Below are positions 9,658 through 17,882 of a DNA stretch of 64,000 bases, in pieces. This stretch comes from Kangsaoukella pontilimi. Lineage in GTDB: Bacteria; Pseudomonadota; Alphaproteobacteria; Rhodobacterales; Rhodobacteraceae. The DNA lies in the NCBI RefSeq assembly GCF_009830125.1, contig NZ_WUPT01000001.1, positions 1,178,001-1,242,000 on the forward strand, in the 5' to 3' direction. Position 1 is the first letter of the stretch; the number at the start of each line of letters is the position of its first letter. Under the pieces are notes generated by a model. That model did not search any database. It was not told the DNA's origin and saw nothing but the letters and a program-made list of their open reading frames with translations. A program made the position numbers and the translations under genes.

Positions 9658-10689
9658 TTATCCTTTCGTGACACGCTGTCGTTGATCGTCCCGTCCCATC
9701 GAAATCAGGAGGGGAGCGGCGGTCTGTGCCGCTTGGAAGTCGTCTTTAGTGGCCATGCCACGCCATTCGGCCTGCACGAGAGACTGCGCCACCGCACCGC
9801 CAAGCGTCGTGCCGGGACCGGTGACGATGAAAAGGTCCGGCGCGAATTCGCGGGCCGCGACCGTCACCGCTCGGGTGAAATCGTAGGGCTGAACGACCTG
9901 ATGCCCGAAGGTGTAGTCTCTCAGCGCCTCGGGCCGGGCCGCCCCCGGCCACCAGATCGCGCCTCGCCCGTCTATCATCGGGATGTCCGGCTGGCGAAAC
10001 AGGCTGGCACCGAAATGCGAAAGCGCCCGAGCAGACACGTCTGCCACCAGACCGGAATGAAACCCCGCATGGCCCGGCAACCGCAAAGGAAAGCGGTCGC
10101 GCTTGGGGACCGCCGCCTCGAAGGCGGCAAGCCCGGCCTCGTTCCCGGCCAGCACAAGCAACCCACCGAGGTTGATCGACAGGGACAGCGCATGATCGGG
10201 CCGTGCTCCAATCTCGGCCACCAGGTCGAGAAGCCTGGCCCGGTGCCCATCTCCGTCGCGCCAGTCGTCCCCGGCAAAAGGGTAGAGCGTCTGCCCGCCT
10301 GCCCCGTCCTCGTGCATCCAGCGGCCCATCGTGTTGACGATCTCGAAGCCGGTCTCGGCATCGACCGCCCCGCCACAGGCAAGCGCCGTATACCAACCCA
10401 TGGAATTGCCCGTGACGGCCACGACCTCGATTTCGTCCCGGTCGATGGACAAGGCATCCCCAAGGCTCGCCGCATAGATCAGGCCGGACGCGTTGTCTCC
10501 GCGCAGGTGAAGCGCGGACAAAAACCGATCTGCGGCATCAAGCTCGGTGAGCGAGGCCTGACCGCCCGCCCGTCTCGCCATGTCGAAAGCTGCCAGAAGC
10601 GCAGCATCGGGAAACCGCCGACCGAGAACGCCCAATTCTTCCTTGTTATAGGTGCCGCGCCCCGGACAGATCAGAACCGCCGTTTTCAT
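9658..10689 (-). CDS. Malonyl-CoA:ACP transacylase-like protein with altered acyl pocket
   Basis: The 343-residue protein has the FabD-type acyltransferase fold. An early PGRGTY segment stands where FabD has PGQGSQ, the nucleophile elbow GNSMGW has Ser96 (FabD: GHSLGE), and the partner histidine is His211 in GFHSGL. The position of the arginine that binds the malonyl carboxylate in FabD (R of RGxxMQ) appears to be Met121 in the MGRWMH segment, so malonyl is probably not the substrate. There is no acyl carrier protein or ketosynthase nearby. The gene overlaps the stop of the fused E1 gene by four bases and sits inside the lysine operon. A role in moving an acyl group released by the E1 enzyme, or a thioester-related role, is speculation. 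Confidence 0.7.
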   Translation of the reverse strand: MKTAVLICPGRGTYNKEELGVLGRRFPDAALLAAFDMARRAGGQASLTELDAADRFLSALHLRGDNASGLIYAASLGDALSIDRDEIEVVAVTGNSMGWYTALACGGAVDAETGFEIVNTMGRWMHEDGAGGQTLYPFAGDDWRDGDGHRARLLDLVAEIGARPDHALSLSINLGGLLVLAGNEAGLAAFEAAVPKRDRFPLRLPGHAGFHSGLVADVSARALSHFGASLFRQPDIPMIDGRGAIWWPGAARPEALRDYTFGHQVVQPYDFTRAVTVAAREFAPDLFIVTGPGTTLGGAVAQSLVQAEWRGMATKDDFQAAQTAAPLLISMGRDDQRQRVTKG

Positions 10690-12866
10690 GCCAGTGCCTC
10701 ACGCGCCGCAGCGACGATGCTGTCCCGCGACGGCAGTGTCGCGCCGTAGGCGGGGCCCGTCGCGATAAAGCTGTCTTCGGCGGCAAGGCGCGTGACCTTC
10801 GCATCGGTCTCGCGGGTCAGAAGCGTCACCAGACTTTCCGACACCCCGCCCGTTCGGCGCGTCTCGTCCACAATCAGAACACGCTCGCAGCCGTCGAGCA
10901 CGGCAAGAAGCGCGGCCTCGGGCAAGGGGTTCAGCCAGCGCAGGTCGATCAGGCGCGTTCTGATGCCGTCCTTGTCCAGCACCTCCTGAGCCTGACGCGA
11001 CAGGTAAACCCCATTGGCAAAGCTCACGATGGCCAGATCGGTGCCCTTACCATGGATCCCAACCTCGCCCAGGGGAATGCGCTCGCCGGCCTTTGGATAG
11101 ACCGTCATCCAGCCGCCATCTCCTGCCTCGTTGAGATCGCGCATCGGGTAGAGTGCGATGGGCTCGAGGAAGGCAACCACCCGCTGCTCCTCGCGCGCCA
11201 GTCTCACCGCCTCCCGGAGCATCATCGCGGCGTCGGCACCGTTCGACGGGCAGGCCAGGATCACACCCGGAATGTCGCGCAAAACGGCCACCGAATTGTC
11301 GTTGTGGAAATGCCCGCCGAAGCCCTTCTGATAACCCAGCCCTGCAATCCTGAGGACCATCGGGTTAGTGAACTGCCCCCGCGAGAAAAAGGGCAGCGTC
11401 GCCGCTTCGCCCCGGATCTGGTCCTCGGCATTGTGGAGATAGGCGAGGAACTGGATTTCCGGCACCGGGACGAAGCCGTTATGCGCCATCCCGATCGCAA
11501 GGCCGAGGATCGATTGCTCGTCCAGAAGCGTGTCGATCACGCGGTCCGGCCCGAAGCGCTGCTGAAGGCGCTGCGTCACGCCGTAGACGCCGCCCTTCCG
11601 GCCCACATCCTCGCCCATCATGACGACCTCGCCATGTTCCAGCATCAGATCGGTGAGCGCCCAGTTGAGAAGACGGCTCATCGGCTGCGGCTCGGCCTGC
11701 GCTGCGGCATCCTTGCCGAGAACCGCCTCCCGCGCCTCAGCGGAGACGCCATTAGATGGCGCGTTCCGACGGCTTGGCGGGATCAGGCTCTGCATGACAT
11801 CCGCCGCCGTCTTCAGATGCGGTCTTGTCGCCACCTCACCCGCCACCCGCGAAACGCGGGCGCGGGTCTCGTCGTAGATCGAAAGCGCGGCCTCAAGGTC
11901 CAACGCGCCCGACGCCTTCAAGAGCCGGACGGAATGCAGAAGCGGATCGTTCGCCTCGTCCGTCTCTATCTCGGTCTTGCTGAGATAGGTGGCGGCCACA
12001 TCTGCCCCCGCATGACCATAAAGCCGCACCGTACGCACATGAAGAAACGCCGGCTTCCGACGCTCGCGGACATAGCGCGCAACCTCTTCCGCCGTGCGAT
12101 AGGCCGAAAAGATATCCAGCCCGTCGCACGCGACGTATTTCAGCCCCGGCCGATCCCGGAACGACGCCTCGACCCAACCCTTAGGGGTCTTGGTCGAAAT
12201 CCCGATCCCGTTATCCTCGCAGACGAAAAGAAGAGGCAGCGGCGTCGACTGATAGCTCGTCCATCCCGCCGTGTTGAACGCTCCCTGCGCCGTCGAATGG
12301 TTCACCGATGCATCCCCGAACGAGCAATAGACGATGGCATCCTCGGGATACTCCGCGTGTTCGGGCCGACGCCGCCGCGCGGCGCCGATGGAATATGCCG
12401 CGCCCACAGCCTTCGGCAGGTGGCTGGCGATGGTCGATGTCTGGGGCGGAATGTTCAGCGCCTTCGAGCCCAGAACCTTGTGCCGCCCGCCCGAAATCGG
12501 GTCCTCGGAACTGCAGGCAAAGCTGAGCAGCATGTCCCACGCCATGCTCTGCCCCGGCACCTGCCCCCCGCGCGCAATCTGAAAGGCGGCATCGCGATAA
12601 TGCAGAAACGCCGGGTCAGTGGGCCGAAGGGCCAGCGCGATGGCGGCAAGCCCCTCGTGCCCCGACGACCCGATTGTGTAGAACCCCTGCCCCGCCGCCT
12701 GCATCCGGCGGCTCTCAAGGTCCAGCGCGCGGCTGAGGCACTGCGCCCGGTAGATCTCTACAGCCCTTTCGGGCGAAAGCGGCCCTTCGGGCGCGGCCCC
12801 GGACGGAAGGTCACCCGCAGCAACACGCCGGCGGAAATTCTCTTCGACGATAAGCGCGCGGTCCAT
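10686..12866 (-). CDS. Fused E1 alpha/beta 2-oxoacid dehydrogenase (thiamine diphosphate dependent)
   Basis: This is a 726-residue single-chain version of a branched-chain 2-oxoacid dehydrogenase-type E1. Residues 1 to about 350 correspond to E1 alpha, with the cofactor region from CSFGDASVNH to CEDNGIGIS (GDA in place of the usual GDG). Residues of about 400-726 correspond to E1 beta, with VVMMGEDVGRKGGVYGVT, DTLLDEQSILGLAIGMA and VLIVDETRRTGGVSESL. No E2 or E3 gene is nearby. Placed between glutaryl-CoA dehydrogenase and the ALDH7 gene, it is the best candidate for decarboxylating 2-oxoadipate towards glutaryl-CoA, in place of the OGDH-like enzyme used in mammals. That substrate is inferred from context only. 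Confidence 0.82.
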   Translation of the reverse strand: MDRALIVEENFRRRVAAGDLPSGAAPEGPLSPERAVEIYRAQCLSRALDLESRRMQAAGQGFYTIGSSGHEGLAAIALALRPTDPAFLHYRDAAFQIARGGQVPGQSMAWDMLLSFACSSEDPISGGRHKVLGSKALNIPPQTSTIASHLPKAVGAAYSIGAARRRRPEHAEYPEDAIVYCSFGDASVNHSTAQGAFNTAGWTSYQSTPLPLLFVCEDNGIGISTKTPKGWVEASFRDRPGLKYVACDGLDIFSAYRTAEEVARYVRERRKPAFLHVRTVRLYGHAGADVAATYLSKTEIETDEANDPLLHSVRLLKASGALDLEAALSIYDETRARVSRVAGEVATRPHLKTAADVMQSLIPPSRRNAPSNGVSAEAREAVLGKDAAAQAEPQPMSRLLNWALTDLMLEHGEVVMMGEDVGRKGGVYGVTQRLQQRFGPDRVIDTLLDEQSILGLAIGMAHNGFVPVPEIQFLAYLHNAEDQIRGEAATLPFFSRGQFTNPMVLRIAGLGYQKGFGGHFHNDNSVAVLRDIPGVILACPSNGADAAMMLREAVRLAREEQRVVAFLEPIALYPMRDLNEAGDGGWMTVYPKAGERIPLGEVGIHGKGTDLAIVSFANGVYLSRQAQEVLDKDGIRTRLIDLRWLNPLPEAALLAVLDGCERVLIVDETRRTGGVSESLVTLLTRETDAKVTRLAAEDSFIATGPAYGATLPSRDSIVAAAREALA

Positions 12867-12869
12867 AAC

Positions 12870-14072
12870 TCAGAAAAACGCCTGAAGACCGGTCTGCGCC
12901 CGGCCAAGGATGAGCGCGTGAATGTCGTGTGTGCCTTCGTAGGTGTTTACCGTTTCAAGGTTCGCCGCGTGGCGCATGACGTGAAATTCCTCGCTGATGC
13001 CATTGCCCCCGTGCATGTCACGCGCAGCACGCGCCACGTCGAGCGCCTTGCCGCAATTGTTCCGCTTGATCAGGCTGATCATCTCGGGTGCGGCGCGGCC
13101 TTCGCCCATCAACTGACCCACTCTCAGCGCCGCCTGAAGCCCGAGCGCGATCTCGGTCTGCATATCGGCTAGCTTTTTCTGGAAAAGCTGTGTTCCGGCG
13201 ATGGGTTTGCCGAACTGCCGACGATCGAGGCCGTAGCTTCGCGCCCGGTGCCAACAGTCCTCCGCCGCCCCCATCACGCCCCACGCGATGCCATAACGCG
13301 CCCGGTTCAGGCAGCCGAACGGCCCTTTCAGCCCTTCCACACCGGGCAACAGCGCATCCTCGCCCACTTCGACCCCGTCCATGACGATTTCACCGGTGAC
13401 CGACGCGCGCAAGCTGAGCTTCCCGCCGATCTTAGGCGCAGAAAGCCCCTTCAGACCCTTCTCAAGCACAAATCCCCGGATCTTCCCGTCATGCGCCTCG
13501 GACTTGGCCCAGACCACGAAGACATCGGCAATCGGACTGTTCGAGATCCACATTTTCGACCCGGTCAGGCGATAGCCCCCGTCGATCCTTTGCGCGCGTG
13601 TTTTCATGCCTGCCGGATCCGAGCCCGCGTCCGGCTCTGTCAGGCCGAAACAGCCGATCCATTCCCCCGTCGCAAGCTTGGGCAGGTATTTCCGCCGTTG
13701 TGCATCCGTCCCGTAAGCATCGATGGGATACATGACGAGAGAGGACTGCACCGACATCATCGACCGATACCCCGAATCCACCCGCTCGATCTCGCGCGCG
13801 ATCAGGCCGTAGGTGACGTAATCCGCACCAAGCCCGCCGAGCTCTTCCGCAATCGTCGCGCCAAGAAGGCCCGCCGCGCCCATCTCGCCGAAGACTTCCG
13901 GCGCGACAAGCTCATCCGAATACGCGCGGGTCACTCGGGGCGTCAGCCGGTCCTGCGCAAAGGCCCGCGCCGCGTCAGCCAGCATCCGCTGGTCCTCGGA
14001 CAACTGATCGACAAGACGGAACGGATCCGCCCAGTCGAAAGACGATAGATCGGGGCCGTGTCCCGTATTCAT
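12870..14072 (-). CDS. gcdH: Glutaryl-CoA dehydrogenase
   Basis: The 400-residue flavoprotein oxidatively decarboxylates glutaryl-CoA to crotonyl-CoA, passing electrons to ETF. Diagnostic blocks are very well preserved: [14 protein letters not shown] (Arg103 matches the arginine that binds the substrate carboxylate in human GCDH), [31 protein letters not shown] and [16 protein letters not shown], where Glu379 is the catalytic base. Its length is normal. Its start overlaps the stop of the aminotransferase gene by four bases, and the fused E1 gene starts three bases after its stop, so the whole set is one transcript. It marks the operon as a lysine (or glutarate) degradation route. Confidence 0.95.
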   Translation of the reverse strand: MNTGHGPDLSSFDWADPFRLVDQLSEDQRMLADAARAFAQDRLTPRVTRAYSDELVAPEVFGEMGAAGLLGATIAEELGGLGADYVTYGLIAREIERVDSGYRSMMSVQSSLVMYPIDAYGTDAQRRKYLPKLATGEWIGCFGLTEPDAGSDPAGMKTRAQRIDGGYRLTGSKMWISNSPIADVFVVWAKSEAHDGKIRGFVLEKGLKGLSAPKIGGKLSLRASVTGEIVMDGVEVGEDALLPGVEGLKGPFGCLNRARYGIAWGVMGAAEDCWHRARSYGLDRRQFGKPIAGTQLFQKKLADMQTEIALGLQAALRVGQLMGEGRAAPEMISLIKRNNCGKALDVARAARDMHGGNGISEEFHVMRHAANLETVNTYEGTHDIHALILGRAQTGLQAFF

Positions 14073-15250
14073 CTGAGACCTCCTTCCAAAGCGGCAAGCA
14101 ATCTCTTGAGTGCCGCGGTCAATTCATTCGTGGCATAGGCGAAGGACAGACGGAAATGCCCGTCAAGACCAAAGGCACGCCCCGGCACCACCGCCACGCC
14201 CGCAACGTCCAGAAGACGGGCACAGAAATCGCCGTCGCTGAACCCCTCGCCCAGATGCGCGGCGCAGGACGGGAACGCGTAGAAGGCGCCCTCCGGTGTC
14301 GGACAGTCGATCCCCGGCATGGCGTTGAGCGCTGTCACTACCATGTCGCGCCGCTCCTCGAACGCGCTGCGGCGCTCCGCAAGAAAGGTACGGTCCCCGG
14401 TAAGAGCCGCCAGCGCCGCCGCCTGCCCGACAGAGGACGCGCCCGAGGTCGATTGGCCTTGCATCGCGATCATTGCGCGGATCAGGGGCTCCGGCCCCAC
14501 ACCCCAGCCGATCCGCCAGCCGGTCATCGCCCAGGCCTTGGACACACCGCTGACGACCAAAGTCCGACCGATCAGGTCTGGCGCGGCATCCGCGAAACTG
14601 GTGAAGCGTTCAAAGGACAGATGCGAATAGATCTCGTCAGAGATGACCCAGACCTGAGGATGCCGCATCAGCACCTCAGCCAGCGCCGCAAGCTGGGCCC
14701 GAGAATAGACAGCACCCGACGGATTCGACGGCGAATTCAGCATCAGCCAACGCGTTCGTGAGCTGATCGCCGCCTCCAGCCGCTCGGGCGTCAGCTTGAA
14801 TCCGTCGCCCATATCGCAGGGGATCAGGACAGGCACCCCGCCCGCGACCCGCACCATATCCGCATAGCTGGTCCAGAAAGGCGTCGGCAGGACCACTTCG
14901 TCGCCGGGGTCCAGCGTGCCCAGAAGGGCCGACGCAAGCACCTGTTTCGCTCCGGTTGAAACGATGACTTCGGCAGGCGTGCGGCCATGCTCCTTGGCGA
15001 TGGCCTCCCTCAGGGCCGGTGTCCCGGCGGTAGGCGTGTAACGCGTTTCGCCCCGTCGCGCGGCCTCCATGGCGGCGTCGATCACGAAATCCGGGGTCGG
15101 GAAATCCGGCTCGCCGGTCGAAAGCGAGATCACGTCGCGTCCGGCGGCACGCAATTCGCGCGCGCGCTCGGATATCCGCACGATCTCCGACAGCTCCAGT
15201 CCCTGAAGACGCCGGGCTCTATAAAAGCCTCTCTGCGCAAGATCGTTCAT
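14069..15250 (-). CDS. PLP-dependent class I/II aminotransferase
   Basis: This is a 393-residue aspartate-aminotransferase-fold enzyme. Landmarks are [15 protein letters not shown], the [12 protein letters not shown] loop, the [10 protein letters not shown] aspartate that binds the PLP nitrogen, the PLP lysine in [14 protein letters not shown] and a C-terminal FRLSFAYA arginine. The ATG at 15250 is chosen; an in-frame GTG nine codons upstream is less likely. It is the first gene of the minus-strand lysine operon and is divergent from a LysR-type gene. In this setting it should transaminate 2-aminoadipate to 2-oxoadipate, but aromatic or aspartate specificity cannot be excluded from sequence. 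Confidence 0.88.
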   Translation of the reverse strand: MNDLAQRGFYRARRLQGLELSEIVRISERARELRAAGRDVISLSTGEPDFPTPDFVIDAAMEAARRGETRYTPTAGTPALREAIAKEHGRTPAEVIVSTGAKQVLASALLGTLDPGDEVVLPTPFWTSYADMVRVAGGVPVLIPCDMGDGFKLTPERLEAAISSRTRWLMLNSPSNPSGAVYSRAQLAALAEVLMRHPQVWVISDEIYSHLSFERFTSFADAAPDLIGRTLVVSGVSKAWAMTGWRIGWGVGPEPLIRAMIAMQGQSTSGASSVGQAAALAALTGDRTFLAERRSAFEERRDMVVTALNAMPGIDCPTPEGAFYAFPSCAAHLGEGFSDGDFCARLLDVAGVAVVPGRAFGLDGHFRLSFAYATNELTAALKRLLAALEGGLR

Positions 15251-15303
15251 GTTTCGCCTCGTGTCCCCACAAGGCACAGGCTAGCGCTTTGACACTTGCG
15301 TAA

Positions 15304-15317
15304 AAATATCGGTATTT
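15304..15317. promoter_or_regulatory. Candidate LysR-type binding dyad
   Basis: In the 101 bases between the divergent aminotransferase and LysR genes, AAATA (15304-15308) and TATTT (15313-15317) form a short dyad around TCGG. Its size and position suit a LysR recognition half-site pair close to both promoters. It is short and AT-rich, so chance is possible. Confidence 0.35.
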
Positions 15318-15351
15318 GTCTTTTATAGTAACCTTTTTTGAAAGCTTTCGG

Positions 15352-16266
15352 ATGCACCTCCCTTCCACGGCAGTTCTTCGCAGCTTCGAGGCCGCCGCGC
15401 GGTTCGAGAGTTTCACGGCAGCTGCGGAAATGCTGGGCATCAGCCAAGCCGTGGTCGGCCGGCAGGTGCGGGAGTTCGAGGACTTGGTCGGAACCGCGCT
15501 CTTTCGGAAGGAGGGGCGTGGCGTCGTGCTCACACCGGCTGGCGAGACACTGGCGCGGGACTTGCATAGGCATCTCGATGACCTCAGGCGCAGCCTGATC
15601 CACGCACAGACCGCCGGCGCCACGGGCCAGTCCCTGAGAGTGGCGATCCTGCCCACCTTCGGCTCGCACTGGATCGCGCCCCGCCTGAAGAGCTTCAAGA
15701 AACTGCGGCCAGAGGCACGGTTCCTCTTCGAAAGCCGCACCGCGCCCTTCGACCTGACCGCCTCTGGCGTTGACGTTGCCATCCACTTCGGCGCGCCTGA
15801 CTGGGTCGGTGGCCGCCTGACGCGGCTTTGCCCCGAGAACCTCGTCGCGGTCGCGGCGCCCGATCTTCTCGACGCCTCGGGCTTTACGACCGCTGAAGAC
15901 TGCGCAGGCCTGCCGCTTCTGCATCTCAGCAGCCGGGCGTCCCTCTGGCAGAGGCATTTCTCGGCGCTCGGTCTGGAGACGCGCCTTGCCCTTGCCGGGG
16001 ATCATTTCGACCAGTTCTCGACCATGATCGCCGCCGCACGTCATGGCTCCGGCGCCGCCATCGTGCCGAGCTACCTGATCGAGAACGATCTTTCGAGCGG
16101 CGCGCTCCTTACCATCGGCACCACGCCGCAGGGGACCGGCAGCTACTATGCCGTGCGCCCGCTCGGCGTGCAGAATGCGCTTGCCGCCGCCTTCTGCGAC
16201 TGGCTTCGGACAGAAACGCAGGTCTCGCGCCAACGCCATGGCGGCAATCAGACCGGGGTCGTGTAA
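15352..16266 (+). CDS. LysR-family transcriptional regulator
   Basis: This is a 304-residue LysR-type regulator of the GcvA-like branch. The N-terminal winged helix starts LRSFEAAARFESFTAAAE and continues through GRQVREFEDLVGTALF. The effector domain begins near LRVAILPTFGSHWIAPRL and includes DVAIHFGAPDW and GSGAAIVPSYL. The ATG at 15352 fits the family; a TTG 12 codons upstream is not needed. It is divergent from the lysine-catabolic operon, so it probably controls that operon and itself. Its 3' end overlaps the 3' end of the convergent saccharopine/lysine dehydrogenase gene by 19 bases. The inducer could be lysine or an intermediate. Confidence 0.92.
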   Translation: MHLPSTAVLRSFEAAARFESFTAAAEMLGISQAVVGRQVREFEDLVGTALFRKEGRGVVLTPAGETLARDLHRHLDDLRRSLIHAQTAGATGQSLRVAILPTFGSHWIAPRLKSFKKLRPEARFLFESRTAPFDLTASGVDVAIHFGAPDWVGGRLTRLCPENLVAVAAPDLLDASGFTTAEDCAGLPLLHLSSRASLWQRHFSALGLETRLALAGDHFDQFSTMIAAARHGSGAAIVPSYLIENDLSSGALLTIGTTPQGTGSYYAVRPLGVQNALAAAFCDWLRTETQVSRQRHGGNQTGVV

Positions 16267-17312
16267 TAGCGCCCAGTGCGGGTCGCGAGAAACGCGTCGA
16301 GCGGCACGCTCTCCTGCTTGAGAAACCCCGATTGCGGTAGCGTGCCGTCCCGTACCATCTCGATCACCGCAACGACCGAGGACGCGGTCGTCCAGGCGAT
16401 GGCCGTCCGGCGGCGCCCCACCTGCTCGACCGGCTTGTAGGCCCGCACGAATTCCTCACGGCTCAGAACGCCCTCGCGCAGCCCTTCGGCGGCGACGTGA
16501 ATATAGACCACGTCGTCCGAGACCGGCGGCTTCGCGTTTACGAGGATTTCGCCCGCGTCCTTCCGCCGCTCGCGCATCAGAAGCTCGTGAAAGAAGAAAT
16601 TCATCAGCTTCGCGTGACCGGGGTAACGCATGGTCTTGTAGTCGATATTCGGCACATGCCCCAGATAGGTCTCGCACATGGTCCCGAGCCCGCCCGAGGT
16701 GGTGAAGGCCTCGAGCTCGACTCCGTCGATGTAATGCTTTTCCAGCCACTCCATCGGCGACACCTGCTTGATCTGGCCGTCCTCCAGCACTTCGCAATCG
16801 TTGAGATATTCATTGACCACACCTTCGGGAGACCAGTTGAAGGAATACCCCATCAGCCCCGTAGGATTCTGCGGCAGCGCCCCCACCCGCATCTTGCAGG
16901 ACCGGCAGTCATCAAAGCGCGAGATCAGGTCCGCCCCGACAATTCCCACGAACCCAGGCGCAAGACCGCATTGCGGCGCCATCAGCCCAGGTGACCGGCG
17001 CGACAGGTCCAGAATGCGTTTCGTGGTCGGCACGTCTTCGGTCAGATCGAAGTAATGGATGCCCGCCTCGACCGCACGTTCGGCAAGTTGCGCATTCAGG
17101 TGATAGGGCAGACAGGACAGAACCGCGTCGACCTCCTGCAAAACGCCTGAGACGGCGGCCCCGTCTCCGACATCGAGCGCTCGGATATTGAAGGGAAGGC
17201 CCGTGGCGCGGGGGACCTGATCGCAGGCGACCACGTCGAAGCCCGCGTCGTGCAGCAACTCCGAGGCCAGCGTACCGACCTTGCCCAAACCCAGAACGGC
17301 AATCTTCTTCAT
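16248..17312 (-). CDS. Saccharopine dehydrogenase family protein, candidate L-lysine 6-dehydrogenase
   Basis: The 354-residue protein starts with an NAD(P) Rossmann fold (VLGLGKVGTLASELL) and continues as a saccharopine-dehydrogenase-type enzyme: LPYHLNAQLAERAVEAGIHY, DLTEDVPTT, PQCGLAPGFVGIVGADL and FTTSGGLGTMCETYLG. A single-domain protein of this length matches both saccharopine dehydrogenases and the related L-lysine 6-dehydrogenase, which makes 2-aminoadipate semialdehyde directly from lysine. No lysine-ketoglutarate reductase gene is in the window, which favours the second option. The product would be the substrate of the ALDH7 enzyme at 8161-9654. An ATG at 17312 gives the normal N-terminus. 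It is divergent from an Lrp-type regulator. Confidence 0.82.
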   Translation of the reverse strand: MKKIAVLGLGKVGTLASELLHDAGFDVVACDQVPRATGLPFNIRALDVGDGAAVSGVLQEVDAVLSCLPYHLNAQLAERAVEAGIHYFDLTEDVPTTKRILDLSRRSPGLMAPQCGLAPGFVGIVGADLISRFDDCRSCKMRVGALPQNPTGLMGYSFNWSPEGVVNEYLNDCEVLEDGQIKQVSPMEWLEKHYIDGVELEAFTTSGGLGTMCETYLGHVPNIDYKTMRYPGHAKLMNFFFHELLMRERRKDAGEILVNAKPPVSDDVVYIHVAAEGLREGVLSREEFVRAYKPVEQVGRRRTAIAWTTASSVVAVIEMVRDGTLPQSGFLKQESVPLDAFLATRTGRYYTTPV

Positions 17313-17377
17313 CGTGAACTCCCAACATTCGGCCGCGGCCTTCAATCACGACGCTAGGAGCGCGCCACGTCAGCAAA

Positions 17378-17393
17378 AATACAGAATTGTATT
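17378..17393. promoter_or_regulatory. Perfect 6-bp dyad, candidate Lrp-type operator
   Basis: AATACA (17378-17383) and TGTATT (17388-17393) are exact inverted repeats around GAAT, in the 129-base space between the divergent saccharopine/lysine dehydrogenase gene and the Lrp-type gene. A TCAG-CCTT-CTGA dyad follows at 17402-17413. Both lie where an autoregulating Lrp/AsnC protein would bind. Confidence 0.45.
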
Positions 17394-17441
17394 GCAAAAC
17401 GTCAGCCTTCTGACATTCTGGCAGGAAAGAAAGGCGTTCGC

Positions 17442-17864
17442 ATGGATGATCTCGATCAGCGCCTGCTGGCGCTCCTGACCCGGGACGCCCGCGCCAGCAC
17501 GACTGACCTGGCCCGCGCGCTCGACGTCTCACGGGGAACCGTTCAGAACCGGATCGACCGCCTGAAAAGCAGGCGCGTTATCCACCGGTTCACTGTCGAA
17601 CTGGGCGCATCGGAAGAAGACCATCAGATCAGCGCCTTCGCCCTGATCCGGCTTGATGCCTCTGACGGACGGGTTGCCGTAGCGGCACTCCGCCGGATCG
17701 ACAGCATCATCGACATTTCGACGCTCAGTGGCGCTTTCGATCTTGTGGCCGAGATCAGGACGTCTTCCCTGGTTCGGCTGGACGCCATTCTCGACCGTAT
17801 CCGCGCGATCCCGGACGTGGCCGAAACGCAAAGCCACATCCGGCTCAGAACCGCAGTCACCTGA
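17442..17864 (+). CDS. Lrp/AsnC-family transcriptional regulator
   Basis: The 140-residue protein has the two Lrp domains: a winged helix at residues 1 to about 55 (LDQRLLALLTRDARASTTDL, VSRGTVQNRIDRLKSRRVI) and an amino-acid-binding RAM domain from about 60 (FALIRLDA, ISTLSGAFDLVAEIRTSS). Local Lrp paralogues typically control a neighbouring amino-acid catabolic gene and respond to its substrate. Here that would be the divergent saccharopine/lysine dehydrogenase gene, with lysine as a likely effector. This gives the lysine island two dedicated regulators, one per divergent unit. Its stop is 18 bases from the convergent glutamine-synthetase-like gene. Confidence 0.92.
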   Translation: MDDLDQRLLALLTRDARASTTDLARALDVSRGTVQNRIDRLKSRRVIHRFTVELGASEEDHQISAFALIRLDASDGRVAVAALRRIDSIIDISTLSGAFDLVAEIRTSSLVRLDAILDRIRAIPDVAETQSHIRLRTAVT

Positions 17865-17882
17865 CGGGCGGCACCTGACGGT

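Noticed and set aside
11052-13172. A 706-codon plus-strand open frame
   Set aside because: It is antisense to the fused E1 and gcdH genes, which have clear domain motifs; the product is Arg- and His-rich with no recognisable motif.
16248-17312. Bifunctional lysine-ketoglutarate reductase/saccharopine dehydrogenase
   Set aside because: Only one domain of 354 residues is present; there is no reductase domain or gene nearby.
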